This document shows, in pieces, positions 1 through 6,009 of a DNA stretch of 6,982 nt. The stretch is from Pseudomonadota bacterium (GTDB taxonomy: Bacteria > Pseudomonadota > Alphaproteobacteria > Rhizobiales > Xanthobacteraceae), in the NCBI GenBank assembly GCA_023405565.1, contig JAEXXW010000531.1, positions 1 to 6,982 on the forward strand, read 5' to 3'. Within the stretch, counting starts at the first letter, position 1. Each line of letters starts with the position of its first letter. The notes under the pieces are model-generated. The model searched no databases, was not told the origin of the DNA, and saw only the letters and a list, made by a program, of their open reading frames with translations. The translations under genes were made by a program, and so were the position numbers.

Positions 1-45
1 GAGCTTGGCAACGATCTGCTCCGCGCTATGTCGCTTCCTTGGCAT
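1..45 (-). CDS. IS3-family transposase OrfA, N-terminus (runs off window)
   Basis: Read on the minus strand from an ATG at 45-43, the peptide is MPRKRHSAEQIVAKL. This is the characteristic opening of one IS3-family OrfA group, which starts with an HTH_Tnp_1-type helix-turn-helix that binds the IS ends. A ribosome-binding-like GGAAAGGA lies about 10-17 bases upstream of the ATG, which supports this start. Only 15 codons are visible, so whether the transposase (OrfA plus the frameshifted OrfB) is intact cannot be judged. The family call rests on motif recognition, not a search. Confidence 0.7.
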   Translation of the reverse strand, partial: MPRKRHSAEQIVAKL

Positions 46-85
46 TTTCGGGTGTCCTTTCCACGCTGATTATCTCAATCAGCCT

Positions 86-110
86 GGTTCAAGAAAACCC
101 GGTCAGGTCA
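86..110 (-). repeat. Putative terminal inverted repeat of the IS3-family element
   Basis: On the minus strand this reads TGACCTGACC, then GGGTTTTC, then TTGAACC. It starts with TGA, lies just upstream of the orfA start and resembles the ends of related IS3 elements. Its partner repeat is outside the window, so it is a candidate only. Confidence 0.4.
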
Positions 111-315
111 CGGGCTCGGCCGACATATTGCACGGTTGCCGGAACTTTCTGGGAGTGATGTCAATACAATCGCTCAACGGGTTGGACCTGTGCTGGATCA
201 ATATCTTTGGACCAGCGCTCCAGGCTCGGCGGGATGAAATCTCATTGTCGGTACTGGCCGCGATATACATGGTTTGCTGAGCAGAGACGGTCGCCGGTTA
301 CATATCGATCTATCG
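111..315. other. Unassigned stretch between the IS end and the recombinase relic
   Basis: About 200 bases with no convincing gene on either strand. Short open frames exist but show no recognisable motif. The stretch may contain degraded upstream coding sequence of the recombinase relic that follows, because the same + frame stays open back to about 241, but that part shows no clear integrase residues. No RNA gene, terminator or repeat was seen here. Confidence 0.4.
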
Positions 316-492
316 GCGGGACTGACGGGACTCCAACTCGATGACGTCGACCTGCCAACCGCCGACAGCATCCACGTCACGGGTAAGGGGCGACGCGAAC
401 GGGTGCTGCCGCTCTGGAAAGAAACGCAGGCAGTTCTGAAGGACTGACCGCGCATCCGGCCGAACAGAAAGATCGGCTCGGTGTTCCTGAGT
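316..492 (+). pseudogene. Tyrosine recombinase/integrase, internal fragment
   Basis: In the + frame starting at 301 the peptide contains GLTGLQLDDVDL, then HVTGKGRRERVLPLW, then KETQAVLKD, a stop, PRIRP and GSVFLS. This is the run from the box I helix end (LxxDVDL) through the GKG beta-hairpin, which carries the catalytic lysine, to the PLW and FLN/S segments of phage-integrase-type tyrosine recombinases. The TGA at 445-447 stands where relatives usually have tryptophan (KDW), so a TGG to TGA change is likely. The reading resumes in the same frame and then ends abruptly at about 492. The catalytic HxxR and the tyrosine are gone, and no start is visible. It cannot be a working recombinase. It lies antisense over the 3' tail of the open frame that belongs to the sigma-factor relic. 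Confidence 0.6.
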
Positions 493-963
493 GGCCTTGC
501 GGTGCATATGCTTTTCGACGCTGTTTATTGAGATCCCATGACGGCGGGCGATCTCCTCGTTCGAAAGCCCATGTACCCGTCGCAAAATAAATATATCCCG
601 GCAACGCGGTGACAATTCGGAAAGTGCCATATCCAAGTCCGACAGAGCTTGCCGAGCTTCAAGCCGATCCCCCGGAGAAGGAGCGTCGGCGAAGTATTGC
701 TCCGGCAGAAAGCCGGCCATCAATCGGCTTGGGCGGCTTGACATTCTATGATACTCGATAGCTGCGTTTCGCGTTGAAGCGAACAGCACCCGGCGGTCGT
801 CATCGACAGTTTCTCTTGGACCAGCCACTAACAGACGCGAAAAGACGTCCTGCACGATGTCGGATGCAATATCTCGATTGCGAACGCGTTTATGAACCAT
901 CGCCTCCAACTTGCGTTGGTGGATCAAAAAAAGTGAACCTATTCTTTTACGCCAACTCGGCAT
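493..963 (-). pseudogene. FecI-like ECF sigma factor, 3' end lost
   Basis: Extracytoplasmic-function sigma factors of the FecI type direct RNA polymerase to siderophore or iron-uptake genes, usually with a FecR membrane anti-sigma partner encoded next to them. Region 2 lies at residues about 12-45 (ASDIVQDVFSRLL). Region 4 lies at about 108-157 (LSPRCRDIFILRRVHGLS, NEEIARRHGIS, INSVEKHMHRKA), so the recognition helix is present. From residue 158 the frame continues for 60 codons to a stop at 310, but that tail is simply the antisense of the integrase relic, so the native last 10-15 residues are gone. The ATG at 963 is preceded directly by an in-frame TAG and fits the domain start. An internal ATG at 900 has a better Shine-Dalgarno (TTGGAGGCG) but would cut off part of region 2. 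No fecR follows. A chimeric 217-aa protein could still be made, but its function is doubtful. Confidence 0.7.
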
Positions 964-1009
964 CTAAAACTGCCCGATTCCAATAGGCTCGCACGTCGCT
1001 GGATTTGCA

Positions 1010-1075
1010 TTACCTGACTATCTCAATCGATTTATTCCTGCAAATACAATTACTTATATAGATTCTAAATAATGA
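1010..1075 (-). promoter_or_regulatory. AT-rich region upstream of the sigma-factor relic, possible old promoter
   Basis: This is a marked AT-rich patch in otherwise GC-rich DNA, lying 50-110 bases upstream of the sigma-factor start. On the minus strand it contains TTGTAT followed 17 bases later by TTGAGATAGT, a weak -35/-10-like arrangement. I see no convincing Fur or Irr box. It is offered only as the likely promoter position. Confidence 0.2.
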
Positions 1076-1103
1076 CGCTGGCGGTTTCATCACCCACGAG
1101 AAA

Positions 1104-1380
1104 TCAAACACAGCCCGCAAAGGATGGAGCTTTGGCACTGCCGGTCGTCGGTTCGAACCCCAACTCCCCCGGCGTATGCACCATGGAAACACTCCGGGCG
1201 CGACTCTTAGCGCCCACCCAGGCGCGATAGAGTTCGCCTGCAAGAGCTGTCGCGTGCCGGTGGGTTAGATGCGCGAGAGCGTCATTTCGGAGCGCCTTCC
1301 AGATGGCCTGCAGATAGGCAGTTGCGAGCGTTCGAAGCGTCTTGATCTCGATAAGCCCGAGTCTTGAGCGAGAACCGTGA
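1104..1380 (-). pseudogene. Tyrosine recombinase N-terminal region, frameshifted relic
   Basis: On the minus strand one frame gives SRFSLKTR (1380-1357). A second frame gives AYLQAIWKALRND from 1319, followed by LAHLTHRHATALAGELYRAW and SVSMVHTP, then runs to a TGA at 1106-1104. These match in order the N-terminal part of integrases common in Rhizobiales, where an RFSLKTR segment is followed by about 12 residues (DPAEAK-type helix) and then a long helix ending in LAGELYRAW. The gap between the two pieces is 37 bases, which is 12 codons plus one base. A single indel therefore explains the frame change. The catalytic domain is absent. The protein call is by pattern memory; the order and spacing are seen directly. 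Confidence 0.45.
1126..1175 (+). other. tRNA 3'-half-like sequence (possible attachment-site relic)
   Basis: The stretch GGTCGTCGGTTCGAACCCC (1143-1161) looks like a tRNA variable loop plus T-arm, with the invariant TTCGA. It is preceded by a GCTTTGG that resembles a proline or alanine anticodon loop and followed by CTCCCCCGGC where an acceptor strand would lie. No D-arm or 5' half is found upstream, and the T-stem pairs poorly, with two mismatches in five, so it is not a functional tRNA. Integrases often use tRNA 3' ends as attachment sites. However, the same bases also read as the tail of the integrase relic on the other strand, so the resemblance may be chance. Confidence 0.2.
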
Positions 1381-1404
1381 CATCCGCAATAAAATCGGAC
1401 TCAT

Positions 1405-1625
1405 TTTTTGCTTAGGGGGTAACTGCCACATCATGCGGGCGCGACGCTTGCCGACCGTCTCGACATTCCCGCGCGTCGCCTGCATTCGCAGGGCATGGGC
1501 GGCGTCCAGTCAGATAGCTGCTAGATCGGCGCGGGATTGCTGTAAGCGCTTCTCTAAGCCCGCGATGGCGTTTTCTATGTCGCGCTTCTTGACCTTGCGA
1601 GTTGTAACAGTTTGGATTTCAGCTA
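1405..1625 (-). pseudogene. Small accessory gene relic with stop codon and internal deletion
   Basis: On the minus strand a single frame reads KVKKRDIENAIAGLEKRL, then QQSRADLAAI, a TGA at 1512-1510, then LDAAHALRMQATRGNVETVG and KRRARMMWQLP. The first half is a charged, heptad-like helix. The second half resembles the C-terminus of small (about 140 aa) Rhizobiales accessory proteins, in which ALRMQA-RG and GKRKG-WRL motifs follow a middle region that is missing here. So the two ends of one gene appear to be joined by a deletion, with a stop near the join. I do not know the family's function. It sits directly upstream of the frameshifted integrase relic in the same orientation. Confidence 0.35.
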
Positions 1626-1640
1626 TGCACCGCTAGATGC

Positions 1641-1807
1641 TAAAAACAGCGCCAAACCGCCACAATGATTTGGTGCATTTTCTACCGAATGCCGCAAAAC
1701 TCGGTACAAGGCTGAGCTCTTAGCTTTTACTTCGTCAAGCCCTTTCTCTACTATTATTCGCGCCCTACATCCCGTGTGGCTCGATAGAGATAATATTGGG
1801 GCATTCC
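1641..1807. other. Intergenic region before the intact gene block
   Basis: About 165 bases between the relic zone and the first intact gene. No gene, hairpin terminator or clear sigma-70 promoter was found. It is more AT-rich than the coding DNA downstream and probably carries whatever promoter serves the 236-aa protein gene, but I cannot place the boxes. Confidence 0.3.
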
Positions 1808-2518
1808 GTGCGCGACGCACAACTGATTCTAGATTTCCGCGACGATGGCTATCGAGCGACACGGCGGACGCTTGCCGACGGTTTGGCAAGGCTGGAGCAG
1901 GAACTTGAGACAAGGTCACGGACCGGACGCTGGCGTCTTCATGTACCACGCGCGTCTTCACCAGACCCATTGTCTGTAGCCATTTGGTTCGAGGCGGAGG
2001 AGGGCGCGGATGTTGTCATTGCCTACCCGTTCTCGAAGGGCAGCTGGGGAATCACAGATGCGGGGCAGAAGATATATCTAACCCTAACCGAGCTTCATGG
2101 AGCCGTACCGCTTAACGAGTACGGTGAGCTATTCCTAAAAGACGGTCGCGTTCTACGCTCCCTAGAGTTCGATATACTTCCGCATCCCAAAGACTTCACC
2201 GACTTGGAACATGCCATAGTCGGTTTGACGGTACGCTATTTGCAAGCAGAAGAGATCGCGTTCCGGTATATTCCGGAAGTTGGATGGTGGTGGATCGACT
2301 ATAACCGTCTTTACGAGTTACGCGTCCGAAACGTGAAAGAGCTCGGACTTTACATCAACACCCGTATCGGTACCCTACCCCGGAACTCCGGCAAGCCTTC
2401 ATTCGGTCCAGTCTCGGTGGACAAGATTCAAACTACGCTTAGCCTCGCCGGAATCCGGAAAGCGCGCGGACGCAAGCCAAAGACCGTCGAGCAAAACCCG
2501 TCCACAATTTTGCCATGA
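1808..2518 (+). CDS. Hypothetical protein, 236 aa, family not recognised
   Basis: I do not recognise this protein. It appears soluble, with no signal peptide or membrane segment. It has an N-terminal charged helix (about 12-40), an alternating alpha/beta middle, a striking GWWWIDYNRLYELR segment (WWW at 160-162) and a basic C-terminal tail with RGRKPK (220-225) that resembles an AT-hook. DNA contact is thus conceivable but unproven. The frame is open from 1724. I prefer the GTG at 1808, which has a weak TTGGG 7-11 bases upstream. A GTG at 1775 and an ATT at 1796 are the alternatives. It uses the rare leucine codon CTA at least eight times, far more than the genes downstream, which suggests a different origin. 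It lies 84 bases upstream of the methyltransferase on the same strand and may or may not belong to that operon. Confidence 0.6.
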   Translation: MRDAQLILDFRDDGYRATRRTLADGLARLEQELETRSRTGRWRLHVPRASSPDPLSVAIWFEAEEGADVVIAYPFSKGSWGITDAGQKIYLTLTELHGAVPLNEYGELFLKDGRVLRSLEFDILPHPKDFTDLEHAIVGLTVRYLQAEEIAFRYIPEVGWWWIDYNRLYELRVRNVKELGLYINTRIGTLPRNSGKPSFGPVSVDKIQTTLSLAGIRKARGRKPKTVEQNPSTILP

Positions 2519-2602
2519 TCGAATCCCGTTTTTCTCCGCTGTACGACGGCTGCTTGATGTAATTAATAGAGGGCTTCACAATTTACTGTGGAGCCCCGTC
2601 TG
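2519..2602. other. Short gap upstream of the methyltransferase
   Basis: An 84-base gap containing a locally AT-rich TGTAATTAATAGAGGG. This could hold the -10 region of a promoter for the methyltransferase-terminase operon. No matching -35 at good spacing and no terminator hairpin were seen. Confidence 0.25.
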
Positions 2603-3922
2603 ATGCACTCGCGCGAACTCGAGTACCGAAAAGTCGCCGCGCTCAAGCCGCACTCCAAGAACGTCCGAACCCATCCCAAAAAGCAACTCGACCGCTTGGC
2701 GGTGAGTATCCGAGAGTTCGGTTTCACTAATCCGATCCTCATAGACGACAGCGACGTGATCCTTGCAGGACACGCTCGGTGGCAAGCTGCCAAGGAGGTC
2801 GGCATCAGGAGCGTACCGGTCATTGTGGTTCGCGGTCTGTCGGATACAAAGAAGCGGGCTTACGTGCTTGCGGACAACAAGATTGCAGAGCTGGCCGGCT
2901 ACGACCGCGCTGCCCTCGCTGTGGAGCTGGAGGAGCTGTCCTCTATCCTCGCGGCCGAAGATCTCGATCTTTCGGTGACAGGTTTCGACCCAGCCGAGAT
3001 AGACAGCCTGCTTGCCGATTTCGTCGATCCGGAGGTCGATCCATTCGACGAAGTTCCCCAAGTTTCGCCCACAGCCATCACCAAAAAGGGCGATCTATGG
3101 ATGATGGGAGATCGGCATCGTCTCCTCTGCGACGATGCCCGCCGCGCCGATTACGCGCGTCTCATGCGTGGTGATCAAGCTGCGATGGGGTTCACCGACC
3201 CGCCCTACAATGTGCCAATCCCGAAGACACTTGGCCGAGGGCGCACCAAACACCGCAATTTCGAGATGGCGGCCGGAGAAATGTCTGCCCCCGCTTTCAA
3301 GAATTTCCTCACCGAAGCGCTGTCCTCGGCCGCGGCGGTATCTGTCGACGGAGCCCTGCACTATGTCTGCATGGATTGGCGGCATATCCGCGAAATGCAC
3401 GACGCAGGCGATGCAGTCTACAGCGAGTTCAAGAACTTGGTGGTGTGGGCGAAGACCAATGCCGGCCAAGGCTCTCTGTACCGGTCCCAGCACGAGTTGA
3501 TCTTCGTCTATAAGGTGGGCGACGGGCCGCACCTCAACAACATCGAACTAGGCCGGCATGGCCGGAACCGTTCCAACGTCTGGACATATGCCGGCGCCAA
3601 CACATTCCGCGCCGGCCGGATGGATGATCTCGCCGCACACCCGACCGTCAAGCCGGTCGCACTCGTGGCCGATGCCATCCGAGACGCTTCCCGGCGGGGT
3701 GACATCGTGCTGGACCCCTTCATGGGCGTCGGCACGACGATTCTGGCCGCGGAGCGGATTGGGCGGCGAGCCTATGGGATCGAGATTGACCCGCTCTATG
3801 TCGATGCCGCGATCCGGCGCTGGCAGGCCGTTACCAAGAATGACGCTGTTCTGGAGGCAACGGGCCAGACTTTCGACGAAATCGCTATCAAGCCGCTACG
3901 TAGCGGCCGGAGGGCGAAATGA
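2603..3922 (+). CDS. ParB-like domain / beta-class DNA methyltransferase fusion
   Basis: A 439-aa protein predicted to transfer a methyl group from S-adenosylmethionine to adenine N6 or cytosine N4 in DNA. Residues about 5-100 form a ParB/sulfiredoxin-like domain (TNPILID, then VILAGHARWQAAKEVG, VPVIVV). After a linker comes the methylase part: GDRHRLLCDDA (about 169), motif IV TDPPYN (198-203), a central variable region that should hold target recognition, HPTVKP (346-351), motif I DPFMGVGTT (371-379) and GIEIDPLYVDAAIRRW (392-407). Motif IV before motif I is the beta-class order, as in CcrM-type enzymes. All key residues are present, so it looks active. I chose the ATG at 2603, with GGAG 9 bases upstream. 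A GTG at 2588 would add five residues but has a poorer ribosome-binding site. Its stop overlaps the next start by 4 bases. No restriction enzyme is nearby, so it is an orphan methylase linked to a terminase. Confidence 0.93.
   Translation: MHSRELEYRKVAALKPHSKNVRTHPKKQLDRLAVSIREFGFTNPILIDDSDVILAGHARWQAAKEVGIRSVPVIVVRGLSDTKKRAYVLADNKIAELAGYDRAALAVELEELSSILAAEDLDLSVTGFDPAEIDSLLADFVDPEVDPFDEVPQVSPTAITKKGDLWMMGDRHRLLCDDARRADYARLMRGDQAAMGFTDPPYNVPIPKTLGRGRTKHRNFEMAAGEMSAPAFKNFLTEALSSAAAVSVDGALHYVCMDWRHIREMHDAGDAVYSEFKNLVVWAKTNAGQGSLYRSQHELIFVYKVGDGPHLNNIELGRHGRNRSNVWTYAGANTFRAGRMDDLAAHPTVKPVALVADAIRDASRRGDIVLDPFMGVGTTILAAERIGRRAYGIEIDPLYVDAAIRRWQAVTKNDAVLEATGQTFDEIAIKPLRSGRRAK
3908..3914 (+). promoter_or_regulatory. 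Ribosome-binding site of the DUF5681 gene
   Basis: A strong CGGAGGG lies inside the last codons of the methyltransferase gene, four bases before the ATG at 3919. With the ATGA stop/start overlap it indicates translational coupling of the two genes. Confidence 0.7.
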
Positions 3923-4518
3923 AGCGCCCCACGCACAAGGCATCCCAACGACCCACGCGAGATCGCACCTCGTCCGCCGGCGATGACGCTAGATCGCGGA
4001 AGCGGGCTCAGCCAGGCCGGTCCGGTCATCAGAAGTCTGCTGCAGACACGGAGCAGGCGCCGTTAAAGTCCTTACCTGCCGCTGCTGTCTCCGCAGCAGT
4101 GGGCCGATCCCGGAGCGGAAGTCGCTCTTGCGCTGACGAGTCCAGTACTGACAACCCTGACATCGGCTTCAAGAAACCGCCAAAAGCGCATTCCTGGAAA
4201 AAAGGCCAATCGGGGAATCCGAAAGGTCGCAAGAAAGGCACCCGAAACAAGAAGTCCGTCATTATCAGCCTGATGGAAGGACGGCTCGGCCGCAAAATAC
4301 CGGACCCGAAAAAGCTTACCGCTCAGGAAGCGATGCTGTGGAAGGCCATTCAAAAAGGCCTCGCGGGAGATGCCAAGGCAATGGCCTTCGCCTTTAAACG
4401 CTACGACGACGCAACAGCCAATAGTTGGACTGGACAGGTCATCACGACCGACGAGGACAAGCAGGTTTATGACGCGCTTTGCGCAAAACTGCGCCGCGAG
4501 ATCAAGGAAGAGCAATGA
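3919..4518 (+). CDS. DUF5681 domain protein, candidate small-terminase-like partner
   Basis: A 199-aa very basic protein. Residues about 83-110 carry the DUF5681 signature: GFKKPPKAHSWKKGQSGNP followed by KGRKKGTRNK. After it come a short helical domain (MEGRLGRKI, LTAQEAMLWKAIQKGLAGDA, KAMAFAFKRYDD) and a charged C-terminus. The first about 80 residues are Ser/Arg/Lys/Ala-rich low-complexity sequence, probably disordered and longer than I would expect for the family. The domain's biochemical role is not established. Its position between a DNA methylase and TerL, its size and its charge fit a DNA-binding recognition subunit like a small terminase, but that is inference. The ATG at 3919 overlaps the methylase stop (ATGA), and its own stop overlaps the terminase start, so all three are likely co-translated. 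Confidence 0.88.
   Translation: MKRPTHKASQRPTRDRTSSAGDDARSRKRAQPGRSGHQKSAADTEQAPLKSLPAAAVSAAVGRSRSGSRSCADESSTDNPDIGFKKPPKAHSWKKGQSGNPKGRKKGTRNKKSVIISLMEGRLGRKIPDPKKLTAQEAMLWKAIQKGLAGDAKAMAFAFKRYDDATANSWTGQVITTDEDKQVYDALCAKLRREIKEEQ
4504..4512 (+). promoter_or_regulatory. Ribosome-binding site deciding the terminase start
   Basis: AAGGAAGAG lies 2-10 bases before the ATGATG at 4515-4520. This favours a start at 4515 (or 4518) over the longer open frame that extends upstream inside the DUF5681 gene. Confidence 0.65.
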
Positions 4519-5972
4519 TGCAAGCCATCGAGATCCGCGAGCTTGATGCAGCGCTGAGGCTACGCTTTGACCTGTTCCTAGCGCGATGCTTTCTCACCGT
4601 GAACCCTGGCGCCATCTTCTTGGATAACTGGCACATTGACGCGATGTCGTTCCAGATAGACCGCATTGTGAAGGGCGCTCTCACGCGTCTGATCGTCAAC
4701 ATGCCGCCACGTAACTTGAAGTCACTGGCATTCAATGTTGCGTTGAGCGCGTTCTTGCTCGGGCACGATCCGCGCAAACGCATTTTTTGCATCAGCTATG
4801 GTGGCGAACTATCGGCAGAGCACGCGGCCCAATTTCGGGCGATCGTACAATCCGACTGGTACCGGCGCATATTCCCGCGAATGCGCATCAAGCGCATGGC
4901 CGATGACGAGGTCTATACAACTGAGCGCGGCTTTCGTCGTTGGACATCAGTTCTTGGTGCCATGACCGGAATGGGCGGCGACGTCTTCATCATCGATGAT
5001 CCCATCAAGCCAGTCGATGCGCTATCGGATGTCAAGCGAGAGGCTGTCAACCAGTGGTACAGCAACACGCTACTCTCTCGGCTCGATAACAAAGAGACCG
5101 GGATTATTCTCGTCATCATGCAGCGAGTACATCAGGACGACCTCTCGGGGTATTTGTTGCGCGATTCAGAAGATGCCTACGAGCATCTTGAGTTTCCGGC
5201 TATCGCACAGGTTCCGATGCGGGTTCAACTTGCCCGGGGACGACACTTCGATTGGCGCGTAGGCGAAGCCTTACATCCCGCTTTTGAAAACTCCGCAACC
5301 CTTGACATGTTGCGCCGGGAGATGGGCTCTCATGTTTTCTCCGCTCACTACCTGCAACGTCCCATTCCTCAGGGCGGAGCACTGCTGCAATCCGAATGGT
5401 TCCGCTATTACGTGACGCTACCGGATCGTGAAAAGGGTTCATACATCCTGCAGAGCTGGGACACAGCAGCCAAGCAGGGGCTCCTAAATTCTTTCAGTGT
5501 CTGCACGACCTGGCTTGTGCAAGGGAAGGACTATTACCTGATTGATGTCGTGCGCCAAAAACTAACATATCCGGCGCTACGCGACATGGCCATGGCTTTG
5601 GCTGAGCGTCACAAACCACGTCACATCTTAATTGAGGACACTATGACAGGCATCGCCCTCGCTGACGAACTCGACCGAAAGCTTTCGGCAGTAAAGCGCA
5701 TTAAGCCGGAGGGCGACAAGCAGGTGCGCCTCTATGTGCAACAAGCAAAATTCGAGCAGGGTCGGGTTTGGTTCCCGAAGGACGCACCTTGGCTCCGCAA
5801 TTTCCTCGATGAACTCTTGAGCTTTCCGGAGTCGCGGCATTCAGATCAGGTCGACAGTGTAAGTCAGGCGCTCGCTTACGAAGGATCGGGCTACACGCTC
5901 GACAACGTGGAGGGCCTTTCTAATATGGTACAAAATATGTATCGAGGACGGATATACGGAATGCCATGGTGA
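4515..5972 (+). CDS. terL: Phage terminase large subunit (ATPase and nuclease)
   Basis: A 485-aa packaging motor. Large terminases translocate DNA into a prohead using ATP and cut the concatemer with an RNase-H-like nuclease. The ATPase half has a variant Walker A (NMPPRNLKS, lysine at 69), Walker B (VFIIDD, 157-162) and a following MQRVHQDDL segment (about 202-210) in the coupling-motif position. The nuclease half has QSWDTAAKQG (Asp 316), ILIEDTMTG (Glu-Asp 374-375) and HSDQVDSVSQAL (Asp 444 and 447), so the metal-binding acids are all in place. Length is normal for the family and no frameshift is seen. The first ATG, at 4515, overlaps the DUF5681 stop by 4 bases. The frame stays open upstream to 4479, but homology starts near residue 10 and the ribosome-binding site fits 4515. 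No portal gene follows, which is unusual for a prophage. Confidence 0.95.
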   Translation: MMQAIEIRELDAALRLRFDLFLARCFLTVNPGAIFLDNWHIDAMSFQIDRIVKGALTRLIVNMPPRNLKSLAFNVALSAFLLGHDPRKRIFCISYGGELSAEHAAQFRAIVQSDWYRRIFPRMRIKRMADDEVYTTERGFRRWTSVLGAMTGMGGDVFIIDDPIKPVDALSDVKREAVNQWYSNTLLSRLDNKETGIILVIMQRVHQDDLSGYLLRDSEDAYEHLEFPAIAQVPMRVQLARGRHFDWRVGEALHPAFENSATLDMLRREMGSHVFSAHYLQRPIPQGGALLQSEWFRYYVTLPDREKGSYILQSWDTAAKQGLLNSFSVCTTWLVQGKDYYLIDVVRQKLTYPALRDMAMALAERHKPRHILIEDTMTGIALADELDRKLSAVKRIKPEGDKQVRLYVQQAKFEQGRVWFPKDAPWLRNFLDELLSFPESRHSDQVDSVSQALAYEGSGYTLDNVEGLSNMVQNMYRGRIYGMPW

Positions 5973-6009
5973 CTGGTGTAGCAACAGCTTCGGAAAACGT
6001 CCTCAACTC

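Larger units (their letters stand above)
1..110 (-). mobile_element. IS3-family insertion sequence, one end (partial)
   Basis: The end of an insertion sequence enters from the left edge on the minus strand. It is recognised by the start of an IS3-type orfA (separate entry) and by a plausible terminal inverted repeat about 40-65 bases upstream of that start codon, reading TGACCTGACCGGGTTTTC on the minus strand from position 110. IS3 elements commonly start with TGA, followed by a CG-rich stretch and GGGTTTTC-like bases. The outer boundary at 110 is inferred from this repeat. The opposite end, which would confirm it, lies outside the window. Confidence 0.6.

Noticed and set aside
198..455. Minus-strand open frame of 85 codons
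   Set aside because: It overlaps the integrase relic, which is supported in the + strand, and has no family-like motif.
2519..2560. T-run after the 236-aa protein gene as a possible terminator
   Set aside because: No stem of useful length precedes the T-run.
3095..3532. Long minus-strand open frame opposite the methyltransferase
   Set aside because: It is a shadow of the GC-rich methylase gene, shows no motif, and the + strand carries all conserved residues.
4080..4101. CTGCTG/CAGCAG inverted repeat, possible terminator
   Set aside because: It lies in the coding sequence of the low-complexity DUF5681 N-terminus, has no T-run, and would interrupt a coupled operon.
4072..4515. Minus-strand open frame opposite the DUF5681 gene
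   Set aside because: Antisense shadow; no recognisable domain and no supporting ribosome-binding site.
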